DNA from: Ectocarpus siliculosus
Lineage: Eukaryota; Sar; Phaeophyceae; Ectocarpales; Ectocarpaceae
Direction of reading: 5' to 3'
NCBI GenBank assembly: GCA_000310025.1
Contig: FN648812.1
Coordinates: 2,103-38,435 of the forward strand
Length of the DNA stretch: 36,333 bases
Shown here piece after piece: positions 10,779 to 20,075 of the stretch. Both the position numbers and the translations under genes were made by a program. The notes under the pieces were generated by a model. The model worked only from the letters and a program-made list of their open reading frames with translations. It ran no database searches and was not told the DNA's origin. Numbering within the stretch: the stretch's first letter is position 1; each line of letters starts with the position of its first letter.

Positions 10779-10940
10779 GTTGTGGACGAGACCGTTGTTG
10801 TGACAGACGGCACGCCCGTTTGTCAGGAGCCTGGAGCGTGCGCGGTTGCGACCTTGTCGTCTGTGGCACCGCTCGACGTGGCCGCATTCCGCGTGGATCA
10901 TGTTCTATCGTGCCCTTGGTCTCCGTCCTTGGGCTTTCCG
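10779..10940 (+). CDS. Gene 2, exon 3: EPGAC-motif exon (54 codons)
   Basis: The acceptor is gtgctgcag and the donor is CCG/gtaagcg, a strong consensus; the phase is 0 at both ends. It begins VVDETVVVTD and contains CQEPGACAVATLSSV, then APLDVAAFRVDH, and ends CPWSPSLGFP. Its first 35-40 residues align with exon 5 (EIEQTSPMPLC ... CNEPGACAVASLS), and its last part aligns with exon 4 (MAPFDDGGALCVWPPFLGVA). These exons therefore look like members of one internal family. Gene 4 carries the same exon at 34953-35114 with one leucine-to-proline change. I do not know the domain. The paired cysteines in and before EPGAC could form a disulfide or a metal site; this is inference. Confidence 0.65.
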
Positions 10941-11014
10941 GTAAGCGTGGGAAATGTTTTTTTTCTATCTTGTGAAACGCGTTTGCTCCAAATATTTTTT
11001 TCTGTTGTATATGG

Positions 11015-11092
11015 TCGCCCCGGTGGTCCGTTATTGTGGTACCCGAAAACCGTTAGTCGTAATGGTCGTGAGTTTGAATCCCCTTGGGGTGA
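11015..11092 (+). tRNA. tRNA-like sequence in intron 3 (probably non-functional)
   Basis: TCGCCCC and GGGGTGA, 78 bases apart, can pair over seven positions like an acceptor stem (one G-U pair). GTGAGTTTGAATCCC near the 3' end resembles a tRNA B box. The T arm pairs poorly and the D loop is long, so this is more likely a tRNA-derived remnant or SINE head than a working tRNA. It is also present at 35188-35265. Confidence 0.25.
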
Positions 11093-11667
11093 AAACATGT
11101 ACAACATTTGCAGGTGAAAGCGAAATACAGGTGGAAAAGCTCTCGTGAGTACCAAACTTCGACGTTAGTTAGCACCGTTGACGAGGGAAAGGGACGGCTG
11201 GACCCTTCTCGCGATAAATATATATTTCAGCCCGCACCGCAGGAGAAAGGTGGAGCACGAAAATACATGAAAAGAAGAAAAGAGCCCTTGTGTTTACCCC
11301 CTCCTGTGTGGCCCTGGATGGTTGTAGTTGTACGAAAATATGTGTAGTACGGTACACACACTGAAAAGAGTAGTACACGTCTCACCATGAAAAATGGGGG
11401 ACTGTCGCCATAATAAACGGGACGAAAACAACACACATATGTGCCAGACACCTTGATTGGTATGAATCGATTCAAATGCGGTGCGTTGCAGACATTTCCC
11501 GACGCTGCCGGTGCTCATGCAGGTGGTGCTGCTGCCAAGTGTCTCACGAATGATCGGCTAGCTATGAGTGACACCGACGAAACAGTGTTGGCTCACATAG
11601 TCTACCCCTCTCCCCCCATGACGGTGCACGCACCTACCTACTATGCTGTGTCTGTCTGCAACAGCAG

Positions 11668-11781
11668 GACCTGGAACCTGCAAGCGTCGGTACCGCTCGC
11701 CACCCGACCTCGCCGGCTACCATGGCACCCTTCGATGACGGTGGCGCCTTGTGCGTATGGCCCCCGTTCTTGGGCGTGGCG
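11668..11781 (+). CDS. Gene 2, candidate exon 4 (38 codons)
   Basis: The acceptor is ctgcaacagcag and the donor is GCG/gtgagc; both ends are phase 0. The product begins DLEPASVGTARHP and ends CVWPPFLGVA. The intron before it is a diverged copy of the intron before exon 3: tgaatcgat, then tgctgctgcc, then gctatg.. tgacac, then the acceptor. The exon lacks the EPGAC part and so resembles a shortened exon 3. Gene 4 has it at 35842-35955 with a methionine-to-valine change. It may be skipped or decayed in transcripts. Confidence 0.45.
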
Positions 11782-12053
11782 GTGAGCAAGCGCTTTTTGT
11801 ATATTGTTGTTGTTGTTGTTGTCAAATATGTGTGTACGGCCAGCAGCTCATGTGTCGCACACCTATCGATTTGATTCGCTGTGGCGTTTACTTTGCGGAA
11901 ATCTCCCGCTTACGCTATTGATGCTGCCCATGCTGCTCATGCTACTGCTGCTGCTGCTAGTGAATGGGGAGATACGGTTGACACGAGTGGCCTGTGTTTA
12001 TTGCTCTAACACCCCCATTCGCTATTTTCCCCCGATGCCATCACGTGCTACAG

Positions 12054-12287
12054 GAAATAGAGCAGACGAGTCCCATGCCCTTGTGCAACGAGCCTGGGGC
12101 GTGTGCAGTGGCGAGCTTGTCGTTGATGAAGCCTCTGGACCTCGTCCAGATGGTTCAACGAGCTCTGCTGGCGGAGACTGGCCGGGCGGCCCTCCAGCAG
12201 CTCATCAGAGTGTCGCAGACGCAACGCATGTTGCGCGACTGGGACCTCTCGATGGTCTGTTTCGCCGGTCGCAACAGCACGCAGCAC
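12054..12287 (+). CDS. Gene 2, exon 5: EPGAC-motif exon with helical tail (78 codons)
   Basis: The acceptor is acgtgctacag and the donor is CAC/gtgaga, phase 0 at both ends. It begins EIEQTSPMPLCNEPGACAVA, continues SLSLMKPLDLVQMVQRALLA, and has a long amphipathic-looking stretch with LQQLIRVSQTQRMLRDWD. A paralogous exon of 74 codons lies in gene 3 (22510-22731); the EPGAC core and the PxDLxQMVxRAxLAET segment are kept while the C-terminal third diverges, which supports real coding. Gene 4 starts the same exon at 36233, where the only change in the visible 101 bases is synonymous. Confidence 0.7.
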
Positions 12288-12615
12288 GTGAGAGTCATAA
12301 CTAGCGTCTTGTCTCCCCCCCCCTCCTCGGCGATTCCTTTCAGCGGTTCGGGAGAAGTATCGATCGGGGGCGATATCCAGTGTCTTAAACGGCTGGGGTA
12401 GGTGGGCGTGGGGGGGGGGGCCCTTGGCGACATTCCTGGAGCATGGGAAACACGGTTGACGTTGCCCATATCCGGGACTCACTGGTGTCGAACACACACT
12501 CACGCATCGTCTCGTGACAAAAACAGACGAGGACTGCACCACTCCTTTGCAGCGTTTTCGCTCAGCTGAACCTTCCCCTCCCTGCCCCTCCGACCCCACC
12601 CTTTTTTTATACCAG

Positions 12616-12701
12616 TTCGGGTTCTGGAGCCTCATGTTCTTGGTCCAGAAGGCAGGGTGGCGTTCGTGGAACTACAGCGTGCCTGCTGCCATGCCTGTCA
12701 G
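12616..12701 (+). CDS. Gene 2, candidate exon 6 (aromatic-rich, 86 nt)
   Basis: A pyrimidine-rich acceptor (tttttttataccag) opens a frame reading FGFWSLMFLVQKAGWRSWNY, then SVPAAMPV. The donor cag/gtatgc leaves two bases of a codon. The aromatic, hydrophobic composition suggests a membrane-associated or buried segment. If this donor is not used, the frame stays open to a TGA at 12952-12954, giving a different C-terminus. It is present in gene 3 at 23183-23268 with one alanine-to-valine change. Confidence 0.45.
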
Positions 12702-12783
12702 GTATGCTTCGGTCATGTGCTTTGTGCATGGCAGTGTTCTTCTTCGGAAGGTCGTTTCTTCGGACGATACGTTTCCCCGTCAG

Positions 12784-12815
12784 CTCAGAGTTCATCGCGT
12801 TTGCCCAACTGTTGG
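12784..12815 (+). CDS. Gene 2, candidate micro-exon 7 (32 nt)
   Basis: After the acceptor gtttccccgtcag, the two bases carried from exon 6 complete a serine codon and the frame reads SSEFIAFAQLLG to a weak donor g/gtggat. The fit of phases on both sides and the plausible peptide are the only support. Unit B has a leucine-to-arginine change here that is silent in another frame, so the call is weak. Confidence 0.25.
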
Positions 12816-12950
12816 GTGGATGGCGAGAGCCATGCCATTGGTGTTGACGTTACCCGCGATTTTGGAAAAATCGGTGCTCAGCCATCATTCAGGGAGAAGA
12901 TTACCTGCCATCACAGGAGTTCCGTTTCAACAGTATTTTCTGTTCTGCAG

Positions 12951-13067
12951 ATGAGCGATTGCTTGATTCATTCTCAGCGCTGCTGCCAAAAATGTCCTCA
13001 TGACCTTCTGTGGGTTGACGTGTGGCACAGCGTGTTCGTAAACTGGGTACGGACGAATGCTGTTTCG
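12951..13067 (+). CDS. Gene 2, candidate exon 8 (39 codons, Cys-rich start)
   Basis: A good acceptor (tattttctgttctgcag) and the donor TCG/gtatga frame a phase-0 exon that begins MSDCLIHSQRCCQKCPHD and continues LLWVDVWHSVFVNWVRTNAV. If micro-exon 7 is used, an acceptor 17 bases earlier (caacag, exon from 12934) keeps the reading frame. The other two frames contain stops. Gene 3 has it at 23518-23634 with two changes in the Cys-rich part. Confidence 0.45.
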
Positions 13068-13201
13068 GTATGAGTTTCGCCGTTTGTTTATGGAGCTCTC
13101 ATCGATGCGCATTTACATATTCGACCGTGACTACTGCTGTAGACTTGATACTGCTGCCACCGGTGTGCGTATTGTTTCAACATTCATGACGGCTGATCCA
13201 G

Positions 13202-13333
13202 GGACTGGTCGATGACGGCGCTGTGCAGCGGGCTGAGCTGCTGCTGGCTGGTGATGACCCTCTGCCGACGTTCGCGGCTGTTCGCCGGAGCTGTGTCCAA
13301 CCACGAGGAGGAGAGGAGGAGGTGGCAGACTGA
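13202..13333 (+). CDS. Gene 2, candidate exon 9 in the phase-0 frame
   Basis: From the acceptor gatccag, the frame in phase with exon 8 reads GLVDDGAVQRAELLLAGDDP, then LPTFAAVRRSC, and stops at TGA 13331-13333. The coiled-coil ORF runs in the +1 frame over the same bases. No intron of usable size fits between the two frames. The exon therefore either ends the upstream protein at about 414 residues (summing the candidate exons) or is joined to the coil by an unseen route. Confidence 0.35.
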   Translation, partial: GLVDDGAVQRAELLLAGDDPLPTFAAVRRSCVQPRGGEEEVAD

Positions 13334-14090
13334 GGCCGATATTGCCACCGCCGCCGCCGTCGCCGCGTCCGGGGAGAAGATGGAAAAGAAGATGCAGCTG
13401 GTCTTCCAGAGCCAGCTCGAGGAGGAGAGGGCGAGGTGGCAGACTGAGGCCGAGATCGCCACCGCCGCCGCCATCGCCGCGTCAGAGGAGAAGATGAAGC
13501 TCGTCTTCCACAGCCAGCTCGAAATGGGGCAAGCCAAGCTGGCTGACGAGATGGCAACAGTGCAGCAGGAGATCCAGGGCATCCAGGAGGGCCTCACGGG
13601 CAAGCTCAACGACCTCAAGAACAACGCGGGCGCCCTCGGAGCTGGCCTCTTGAATGTCCAGAGCAAGAACTTGCCTGACCGCCAGTTGACGAAAGTCCTG
13701 CACAAGATGAACGAGAGGGCGGAGGAGTCCGCCAGGGTGTGGGGCAAAGAGTCCGAGCTAGGCTCACACTTCGCCCATTGGAAGGCCGGCAAGAATCTAC
13801 CCAAGGCAGGCGGGGGTGGCGACGACGACGGGCGCGAGGAGGAGGCGGGCGGAAACCTCTCGGGGCCGTCCCAGCAGGAGGGGGAGCAGAAGGAGGAGGC
13901 GGGCGGCCAACCCTCAGGGCCGCCGCAAGAGGAGGAGGGGGGGGGGAAGCGCAGGAAGACCAGGAGGGGAAAACGCGGGGGCAAGGCAAAGAAGGAGAAG
14001 AAGCCGGTGGGAGAGGGAGAGGGAGATGACAGCAGTGACGGGATGTCCGGGGGAGGGGAGGGGGGACAGGGCTTCTCCGCCGGCACCTAG
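13212..14090 (+). CDS. Gene 2, coiled-coil WQTEA-repeat ORF (292 aa)
   Basis: Its architecture matches 173-1051: a hydrophobic Cys-rich start, WQTEA repeats at residues 38 and 76, a predicted coiled coil to about residue 150, the conserved block HKMNERAEESARVWGKE, and an acidic Gly-rich tail ending in a basic RKTRRGKRGGKAKKEKK segment and GQGFSAGT. The end of the repeat region (SQLEMGQ) matches a deletion of 312 bp relative to gene 3 between two cagctcga octamers. All ten differences I see from gene 1 alter the residue. It may be the final exon, or an independent gene from this ATG. Confidence 0.6.
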   Translation: MTALCSGLSCCWLVMTLCRRSRLFAGAVSNHEEERRRWQTEADIATAAAVAASGEKMEKKMQLVFQSQLEEERARWQTEAEIATAAAIAASEEKMKLVFHSQLEMGQAKLADEMATVQQEIQGIQEGLTGKLNDLKNNAGALGAGLLNVQSKNLPDRQLTKVLHKMNERAEESARVWGKESELGSHFAHWKAGKNLPKAGGGGDDDGREEEAGGNLSGPSQQEGEQKEEAGGQPSGPPQEEEGGGKRRKTRRGKRGGKAKKEKKPVGEGEGDDSSDGMSGGGEGGQGFSAGT

Positions 14091-15537
14091 AGCGGCAGCG
14101 GGTTATTGTTGTTGTTGTTTTTTTTGTTCTTGGCAGTCATCTTGCTCTCAAAGGCGTTGAGCGAGGTGTCGGTTCATCCGACCCTTTGCCCGCCTGAGGT
14201 GTTGCGGTGTACTGTCAAGCCGTGGAAACGAAACAGTTGTACAGCTATGGCTCGGGTCCACTAATGGGTTTGCTTTCGACGGATGTGGCACGGATTACTA
14301 TGTACTTCGTACTTTAGTGGTCCTTGTTGCCTATCCCCGATGGTGTATTCCCATGAACGGCAAAAACTCGAGCCCATGTACAGCTAGATTATTTCCACGA
14401 TCAACGGCTGTTTCCCTCGTTGCCCGGTTTGCGCTTTTTTTTTGGGCCAATCGGGCCAATCGGGCAAATGTGTATTTTTTTTCATGCTTCGCTTCTCGCT
14501 GAAGGGCGTAGCGGCGAGAGGAGCATTGCGGTTCCAGCTTGCGTCTGTTCTTGACTCGATCTCAACAATTTAATTGTGGGGAGGCGTGCCTGCGGGCTCC
14601 TTCTTGTGTGCCTGGTTGATGCTGCATTTCGTGCCAAACCGCAGGGGTCACGTGGTGTTGGCTTGCTTTTTGCTTGCGCGCATGGATTGTAGCAGAGGTA
14701 GTCTACCCGACTGTTGTGCTGCCAGAATTTTGTGGTAATTGTTTTTTGCTCCGGCCCTTGGTCGGCAGTGTGACAAGGAATGCAATCTGAGTGTGTCTCA
14801 TGAAACATTCAAGGAAACAAGAATGATGACCAAAGTAATCATCCAGGCCAAATAAATGCATGTACATACTTCAAGCGAGCGGCTCGAAGATTGAGTGGAC
14901 AGTACTCACGGACCAAGCTTGCGATGGAACTGGCGTGCAATGTCCGTGCTGCCTCTGCAGGGCGTGCGTGCTGTCGCCCACTAGACCTGGGCTTCACCGT
15001 TGTGGCGCCGGTGATTCATGACCGCTGTGTGCCAAGAATGGCGACTGTCGTGTGATCCCAAGGTTGTCCTTGACCTGTCTCATGATGGTACGATGAGGTG
15101 ACCCCGAGAAAAACATAAGTGCTGATACTTTGAGTTTGTCTCCCTCCCAGTCCCTTGCGCTAATCACGACAGGTTGGTTACATTTGGACCAGTTTTAGTT
15201 TGCTCTTTCCATTACACTTTCAACGAGGCCACCACAGGCAGGCACCGCAAGCGCAAAATGACACCGGAAGAATGAAAAAAACAAAAGGGCGGTCCTGAAG
15301 CCTTCGGCAAACATATCCCTGCAACGGTAGACTGAAAAATACATACCATGGTATATATTACCCTTCAAAGATCGCGCCGGATCAGTTACTGGTATCACTG
15401 CCGAAATGACTCTGTCAAATCACCCACCTCCTCCAGGCTTATCTACGCCCCGTAGGCGACCACACGAACATGCACGCCGAAACGAACGCCGCAATACCTA
15501 CACACGAACATCAACACCCCGAGAAGGAAGCACGTTC

Positions 15538-16014
15538 CTAGCAGCGGAATACTCCAGACCTAGATTGAGCACGGCAAACAGCAACCAGTCTCTGCCTTCC
15601 TACTTTTCCGTCCGCAAGTTGGGGGATCCCTGGGCCGTGGCAGCTGAACTTGCAATGCTGAGCGTACACGTCGGGATCCCGGCCGCAGTACCCCCTCCGC
15701 GAGCCGAACTCCCGCGCCGAGAGCACCGACACCCTCCCCAGCAGGAACGCATCGGCGGCCTCCACCTCCTGCCACCCCTGCCCGCCGACGGTGCGCGTCC
15801 CAGCGGCGGTGCCTCCCCTCTCCTCCGCGAGCGCGACCTTCTTGAGCTCTCGCGCGCGCCTCGCCCTGCCCCCTGGAGACGGAGCTGGCCGACGACAGGC
15901 TCGTGAAATAACCGCCGCTTCCGCGAACGACGACGTGCAGAACGCCTCCGCCCAAAGCGCCGCCCCCGCCGCCGGCGCGCGAGGTGGAAGAGGAAGGAGT
16001 AGCCTCACTACCAC
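15538..16014 (-). pseudogene. Possible decayed minus-strand coding region, unit B
   Basis: This is the unit B equivalent of 2469-2945. It has the same WQEVEAADAFLLGR and YCGRDPDVYAQHCKFSCHG text and the same TGA separating it from the upstream frame ending RQLCSDLRRDMWAGV-like sequence (16016-16318; GQLCSDL here). Several residues differ from A and C, with no sign of constraint. Confidence 0.2.
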
Positions 16015-18479
16015 TTCAGACTCCGGCCCACATGTCTCTCCTCAGATCGGAGCACAGCTGCCCGACCGACGCCCGCTCCTCCTCGGCGGCGTTCCGGGAG
16101 GCGTCGGGGACCCTGGCTTGCGTCTGGGGTCGTGCCGAGGGCCTTGCTGAAACTGCAGGCACCGCACCTCCGACAGCTTCCGCAGCACACACACCAGCGG
16201 AACACGATGCTCTTGGTCCGTTGCAGCTGGGCTTGAAGCTTGGGTCCTCTTCGTTTTCTCGCCTGCTGTTGGGACGGAAAGCCAAGCGCAGTATGGGGGG
16301 TGGGGTGGTGTTGACCATTGAGGGGCATCAACATCATCTCAGGGCCGCGGGGACGTTGTTGCTTGGTAGGTGGTGCAAGGAACGGGGGTGCGGCGGGGAC
16401 AACGTGCGCCTACGTCTCTGGGACCTGGGTCCATGGTCACCATCATAAGCAACAGGGATCGGTGGGCACGTGCAAGCAAACGACAACGTTACACCTTTAC
16501 GCAAGAATACGAGAACGTGGGGGAACCTTTCGAACTTCAGCTTCGAGCCCAACACGCCAAGCCCCCCCGCGGGACAAGAAAAATATGGCAAAGGTGGCGC
16601 GCGAGAGAGAGGAAGGCAGTGACCCCGTGACATAAACAAGACAACTAGATACCTATGCGCCGAAGGATAGCACAGTGTGTCGAGAGGATACGATCACGGG
16701 AGACCAGGGGTAGGGGGCTAGATCGCTCAACGCCGGCATATGCTGTACACGTCTCCGGGCCGTAGTCGTATGAATGCGGTCATGAGGACCGAACCAAACC
16801 AATAAACATGCCACGGTAGAACCAATGTGCACTCTTGGGTTTGTGCGCGACACAGACAAGCATCGAATCCTGATCTTCGATGATTCTTGCGGCCAACCGG
16901 TTCGTGAGAGACAAACTCTCACATTTTTCCATCGTATCCATGCCCCAAGCCACCATGCGTGCGCCCACTCCCGCCTTCTTCGAGCCAAACTCTGCTCAAT
17001 CCTGGCCAGGTGCCAGACAATCAAACAGGTCACCGGCAGACTGCGTGCGCGGCGGTGCGCAGACAACGAGCACGCGCAGAGAGAAACAAAGAAGGTTAGC
17101 TTCGACATATTCGGGCAGATGGTGGTCTGTGCCTCAAGGTATTCCCCGGTCATTTCTCGCAGAAACAGTCTTCTTGTTTTCATCGTTGTCCTTGTTGCCG
17201 TAATCGAAACCTTCACACAAAAGCAAACGGGTCTCTCTCTGCTCCGTACCTTCTGACACCAGTACCGATCCAACCCTCCTGTGGTCACAGGCCTCCTATC
17301 CCACAAAAGGGTGGGTACACACTTTCATGCGGTATTTGGGGTGTACGGCCTCCGACGGCTATTTTGTAACGTAGGTTACGAGGCATACGTAGTTCGACCT
17401 CAGGGTGACGATGAACAAATGTGAACGGCCAGGGCTTGCTCGACTGGAGAGCTGAAGAGTGACAAATGACAACAAAATGGTGCTGCTGGTGCTCACCCGC
17501 TGCCGTGCCGGCCACGCATTTGTTAGTCTGGTCCATGCTGCCCGTCAGCGACCCTAAGAATCCTCCTAGCGATGCCGTTGCCTCCTCTTCTCCGCCGCCA
17601 CCACCACCACCACCATCACTATTACAAAACCTGATTTCACTCCTCTACGCAGGGCGTGGCCGTGGAGGCGTTGGCACATCCGAAGTATTGCTGCATGCCG
17701 AAGAATATAAGACTGCGGCGGCAGCGGCGGCGGTACCTGTGTCCGGAGGCACCCGACAAATGGAAAAGGCAAATGGAGGATCGAGGCCAAAGATCCTAAA
17801 ATACGACAATACAACAGTGAAGAACAGCGTACTGTACTGTACTGTACCGTACTGTACCGTACCGTACGCTTGCATGATCCATTGGTCCGAATGAACCGAT
17901 GAACCGCATTGAGGCGACGAAGGGACAGAGGCATTGCGCTCAAGAAGTGGCGCTGAAACTAAACTAGTGTAGTGCCATCACCCGGAGGCCGACAACATGG
18001 AGGCTAGTATAGCAGTGAGTCGGGACTTAAAAGCCCGAGTCGATGCCTGACCAATCTTTAGTGCCCGGGAGGCGTACCAGTAAATTACCTGGATATACAC
18101 CACCGGTGCATGCAATGCCCTCAAGCAACATCTCGACAAAGACAACACTCTTGTGAGTGAAAGATGACAAGAAGCGGGAGAAGGAAGCGATCAGGCCCCC
18201 AGCCAACCGGCCACAGAAAAAAAACAAAACACACACACACACCCGCAACGTGCCCCAAACATAAACACGCTAGCGTAACTCGGCTAAATAGCTTACGGCA
18301 GCAACAGGATACCCAGCGAGGACCGAGCCACCTCCACCCTGTTGTTGTTGATGTTGTGCCAACCTAACGATGCTCTCACCTGGATCCGCTGCTGTGGGCA
18401 TCAGCATGAGGCGCCCACCCCCCGGCAGATTGACGACCCCCGCCTCCTTCGTCCCTGCCAGGTACCATCCAAAGGATCT

Positions 18480-18480
<1 letters not shown>

Positions 18481-18521
<41 letters not shown>
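18481..18521. repeat. CAG microsatellite, about 13-14 units, unit B
   Basis: This is the same locus as 5473-5495, nearly doubled in length. On the minus strand it gives a poly-leucine run inside a 236-residue open frame that is not conserved in unit A. Confidence 0.9.
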
Positions 18522-18522
<1 letters not shown>

Positions 18523-19745
18523 GCGGAAGTGTGAACAAGTGAATGGAGGAGGCACAGGATTCACAGCAGCGGCTCTCCTGCTACGTACAATAGTTCCGTA
18601 GCGCTGTGGTGCAAATATCCCCCAAGTAGCAGTGCTGCTGGTTCGTAATAGGGAAAGCTCAAGGGGTGACCATGGTGGAGATATAGACTGTCGCACAGCG
18701 GTAGCAAACGGGGGTTGAGCAATGGCAGCGGCAGCACCGGCAGCAGCAGCTGGAGCGGGACATGAGCGGGTGTGGCATCTGTGAGTGAGTGAGTTTAGCA
18801 GGGAAGGCAGACACAAACCAACCAACGACAAGTTCCCTGGGGGCGTTCGACAGATAATGCAGGCAGGAAAGAGAGCAAAACGAGCGGCAGGCATACGGAG
18901 AGCCATGCGGAAATCGGCCCTGCCTCGCGTGCGACTCCGCAGCCTGGTCGCGAAAATATCAAGAAGCATGTCGAAAGGTGTAGACAGAAGAGGAGGGGGG
19001 ATAAAAATATACACACCCTCAAAACATGCTTCCGGTCGTGTGATTGTCGATAAACAGCGGTAAGAGCGTAGCGTAAATGGTCTCATGGTTCACGGAGGCG
19101 ACCAAGTGCTGCGTTGTCAAAGCCAGCTCCACCTGCAGTGGCATAGGCAAAGCAATATACTGGGAAAAATTGCACTTGTTGTTGACCCCATCACCGAACC
19201 AATATTCAGGCCAGCGGGTGTAAACGCCATGTTTACTGGGACTGCAGCAGTGTGGAGTGGTGCTCATGTCAAGCAACTCTGCGCATGCTTTTGGCTGATT
19301 CCCATGAATCAAACCCACGCCGATATGAATGGCAATGGCCGTGAACATGCCACCGTTGTCAGATCTTGGTATCCTTACCAATGAGGTTTTGTTCGATTAT
19401 TCTGAACCCTTGGGAGACTTTCGTGCATGACCAGCTGTTGTGATGATCACCGGAAATCAATGTGATGCGATGCTGTCTTTCACGAACACAAATCAAGAAC
19501 AAATCGACAACACAAGTACATTGGACTTTCAGAAGAAGACTACTGCTGTACTGTAGTCTTCTAGCCCTTATACTCTGCAAAGCAGTACATGGGTTGTCCT
19601 CTTTGGGTATAGTTTCGTAATTGCGTCACAGATGGCAATGTCTCCCCCCAGAGAGAAGAGTAACTCTCACGATGCCCCAACCGTGAGCCAGCTCTATGTA
19701 ACTCAAACCTTAGGGAAAATAAATATACAAACAGAAAAGCTACCC

Positions 19746-20075
19746 TGTTTGTGGTACTTGGATATGAGTCCGATCTGTGCATCCTCTGTGGGGGATACGC
19801 GTATGGGAAGTATGGGTGTGAGGGTATGTACGCGGTTGTGGTCCAAGTGCGGGGCCCCCGGGAGCACACAGCGGTGTGCTCCCGGCACTTGCCTGAGGGG
19901 ATTGCGTGTCGAATACCAGCTTGCCTGAGGGGCTTGCGTGACCAATACCAGCTTGCCTGAGGGGCTTGCGTGACGAATATATACCATGCATGGTCCTTTT
20001 TTATCAGCTGTTCCTGGGATAACGTAGTCCCCAGTCTCAACACCACAGACCGCTGAGGGCGGCAGTGCACTAACA
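19746..20075. mobile_element. Solo LTR, 330 bp, with 5-bp target duplication TACCC
   Basis: The insert begins TGTTTGTGG and ends GCACTAACA, so it has the TGTT...AACA ends typical of retrotransposon LTRs. It is flanked by TACCC on both sides (19741-19745 and 20076-20080). Unit A has a single TACCC at 6722-6726 with no insert, which proves insertion at this point. Inside are three copies of a 32-bp direct repeat (cttgcctgaggggcttgcg...) and a gggagcacacag/cggtgtgctccc hairpin. There is no internal coding sequence, so LTR-LTR recombination is the usual explanation. The orientation cannot be fixed. Confidence 0.85.

Larger units (their letters stand above)
1..13039. repeat. Tandem macro-repeat unit A (13,039 bp)
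   Basis: The sequence at position 1 recurs nearly identically at 13040 and 23607, and the similarity continues across whole units rather than genes alone. Unit A holds the end of gene 1, a spacer, and gene 2 up to its eighth exon. The unit edges are set by the window start and are arbitrary; the true duplication breakpoint is not visible. Unit A lacks the solo LTR found in B and C and carries the longest CTG microsatellite in intron 2. Confidence 0.95.

Noticed and set aside
16653-17306. 217-residue minus-strand open frame in B and C
   Set aside because: Unit A disrupts it, residues differ freely between copies, and no domain is visible.
19890-19980. Regular 32-bp repeats that could resemble a CRISPR array
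   Set aside because: The repeats are direct head-to-tail copies without unique spacers and lie inside a solo LTR in eukaryotic DNA.
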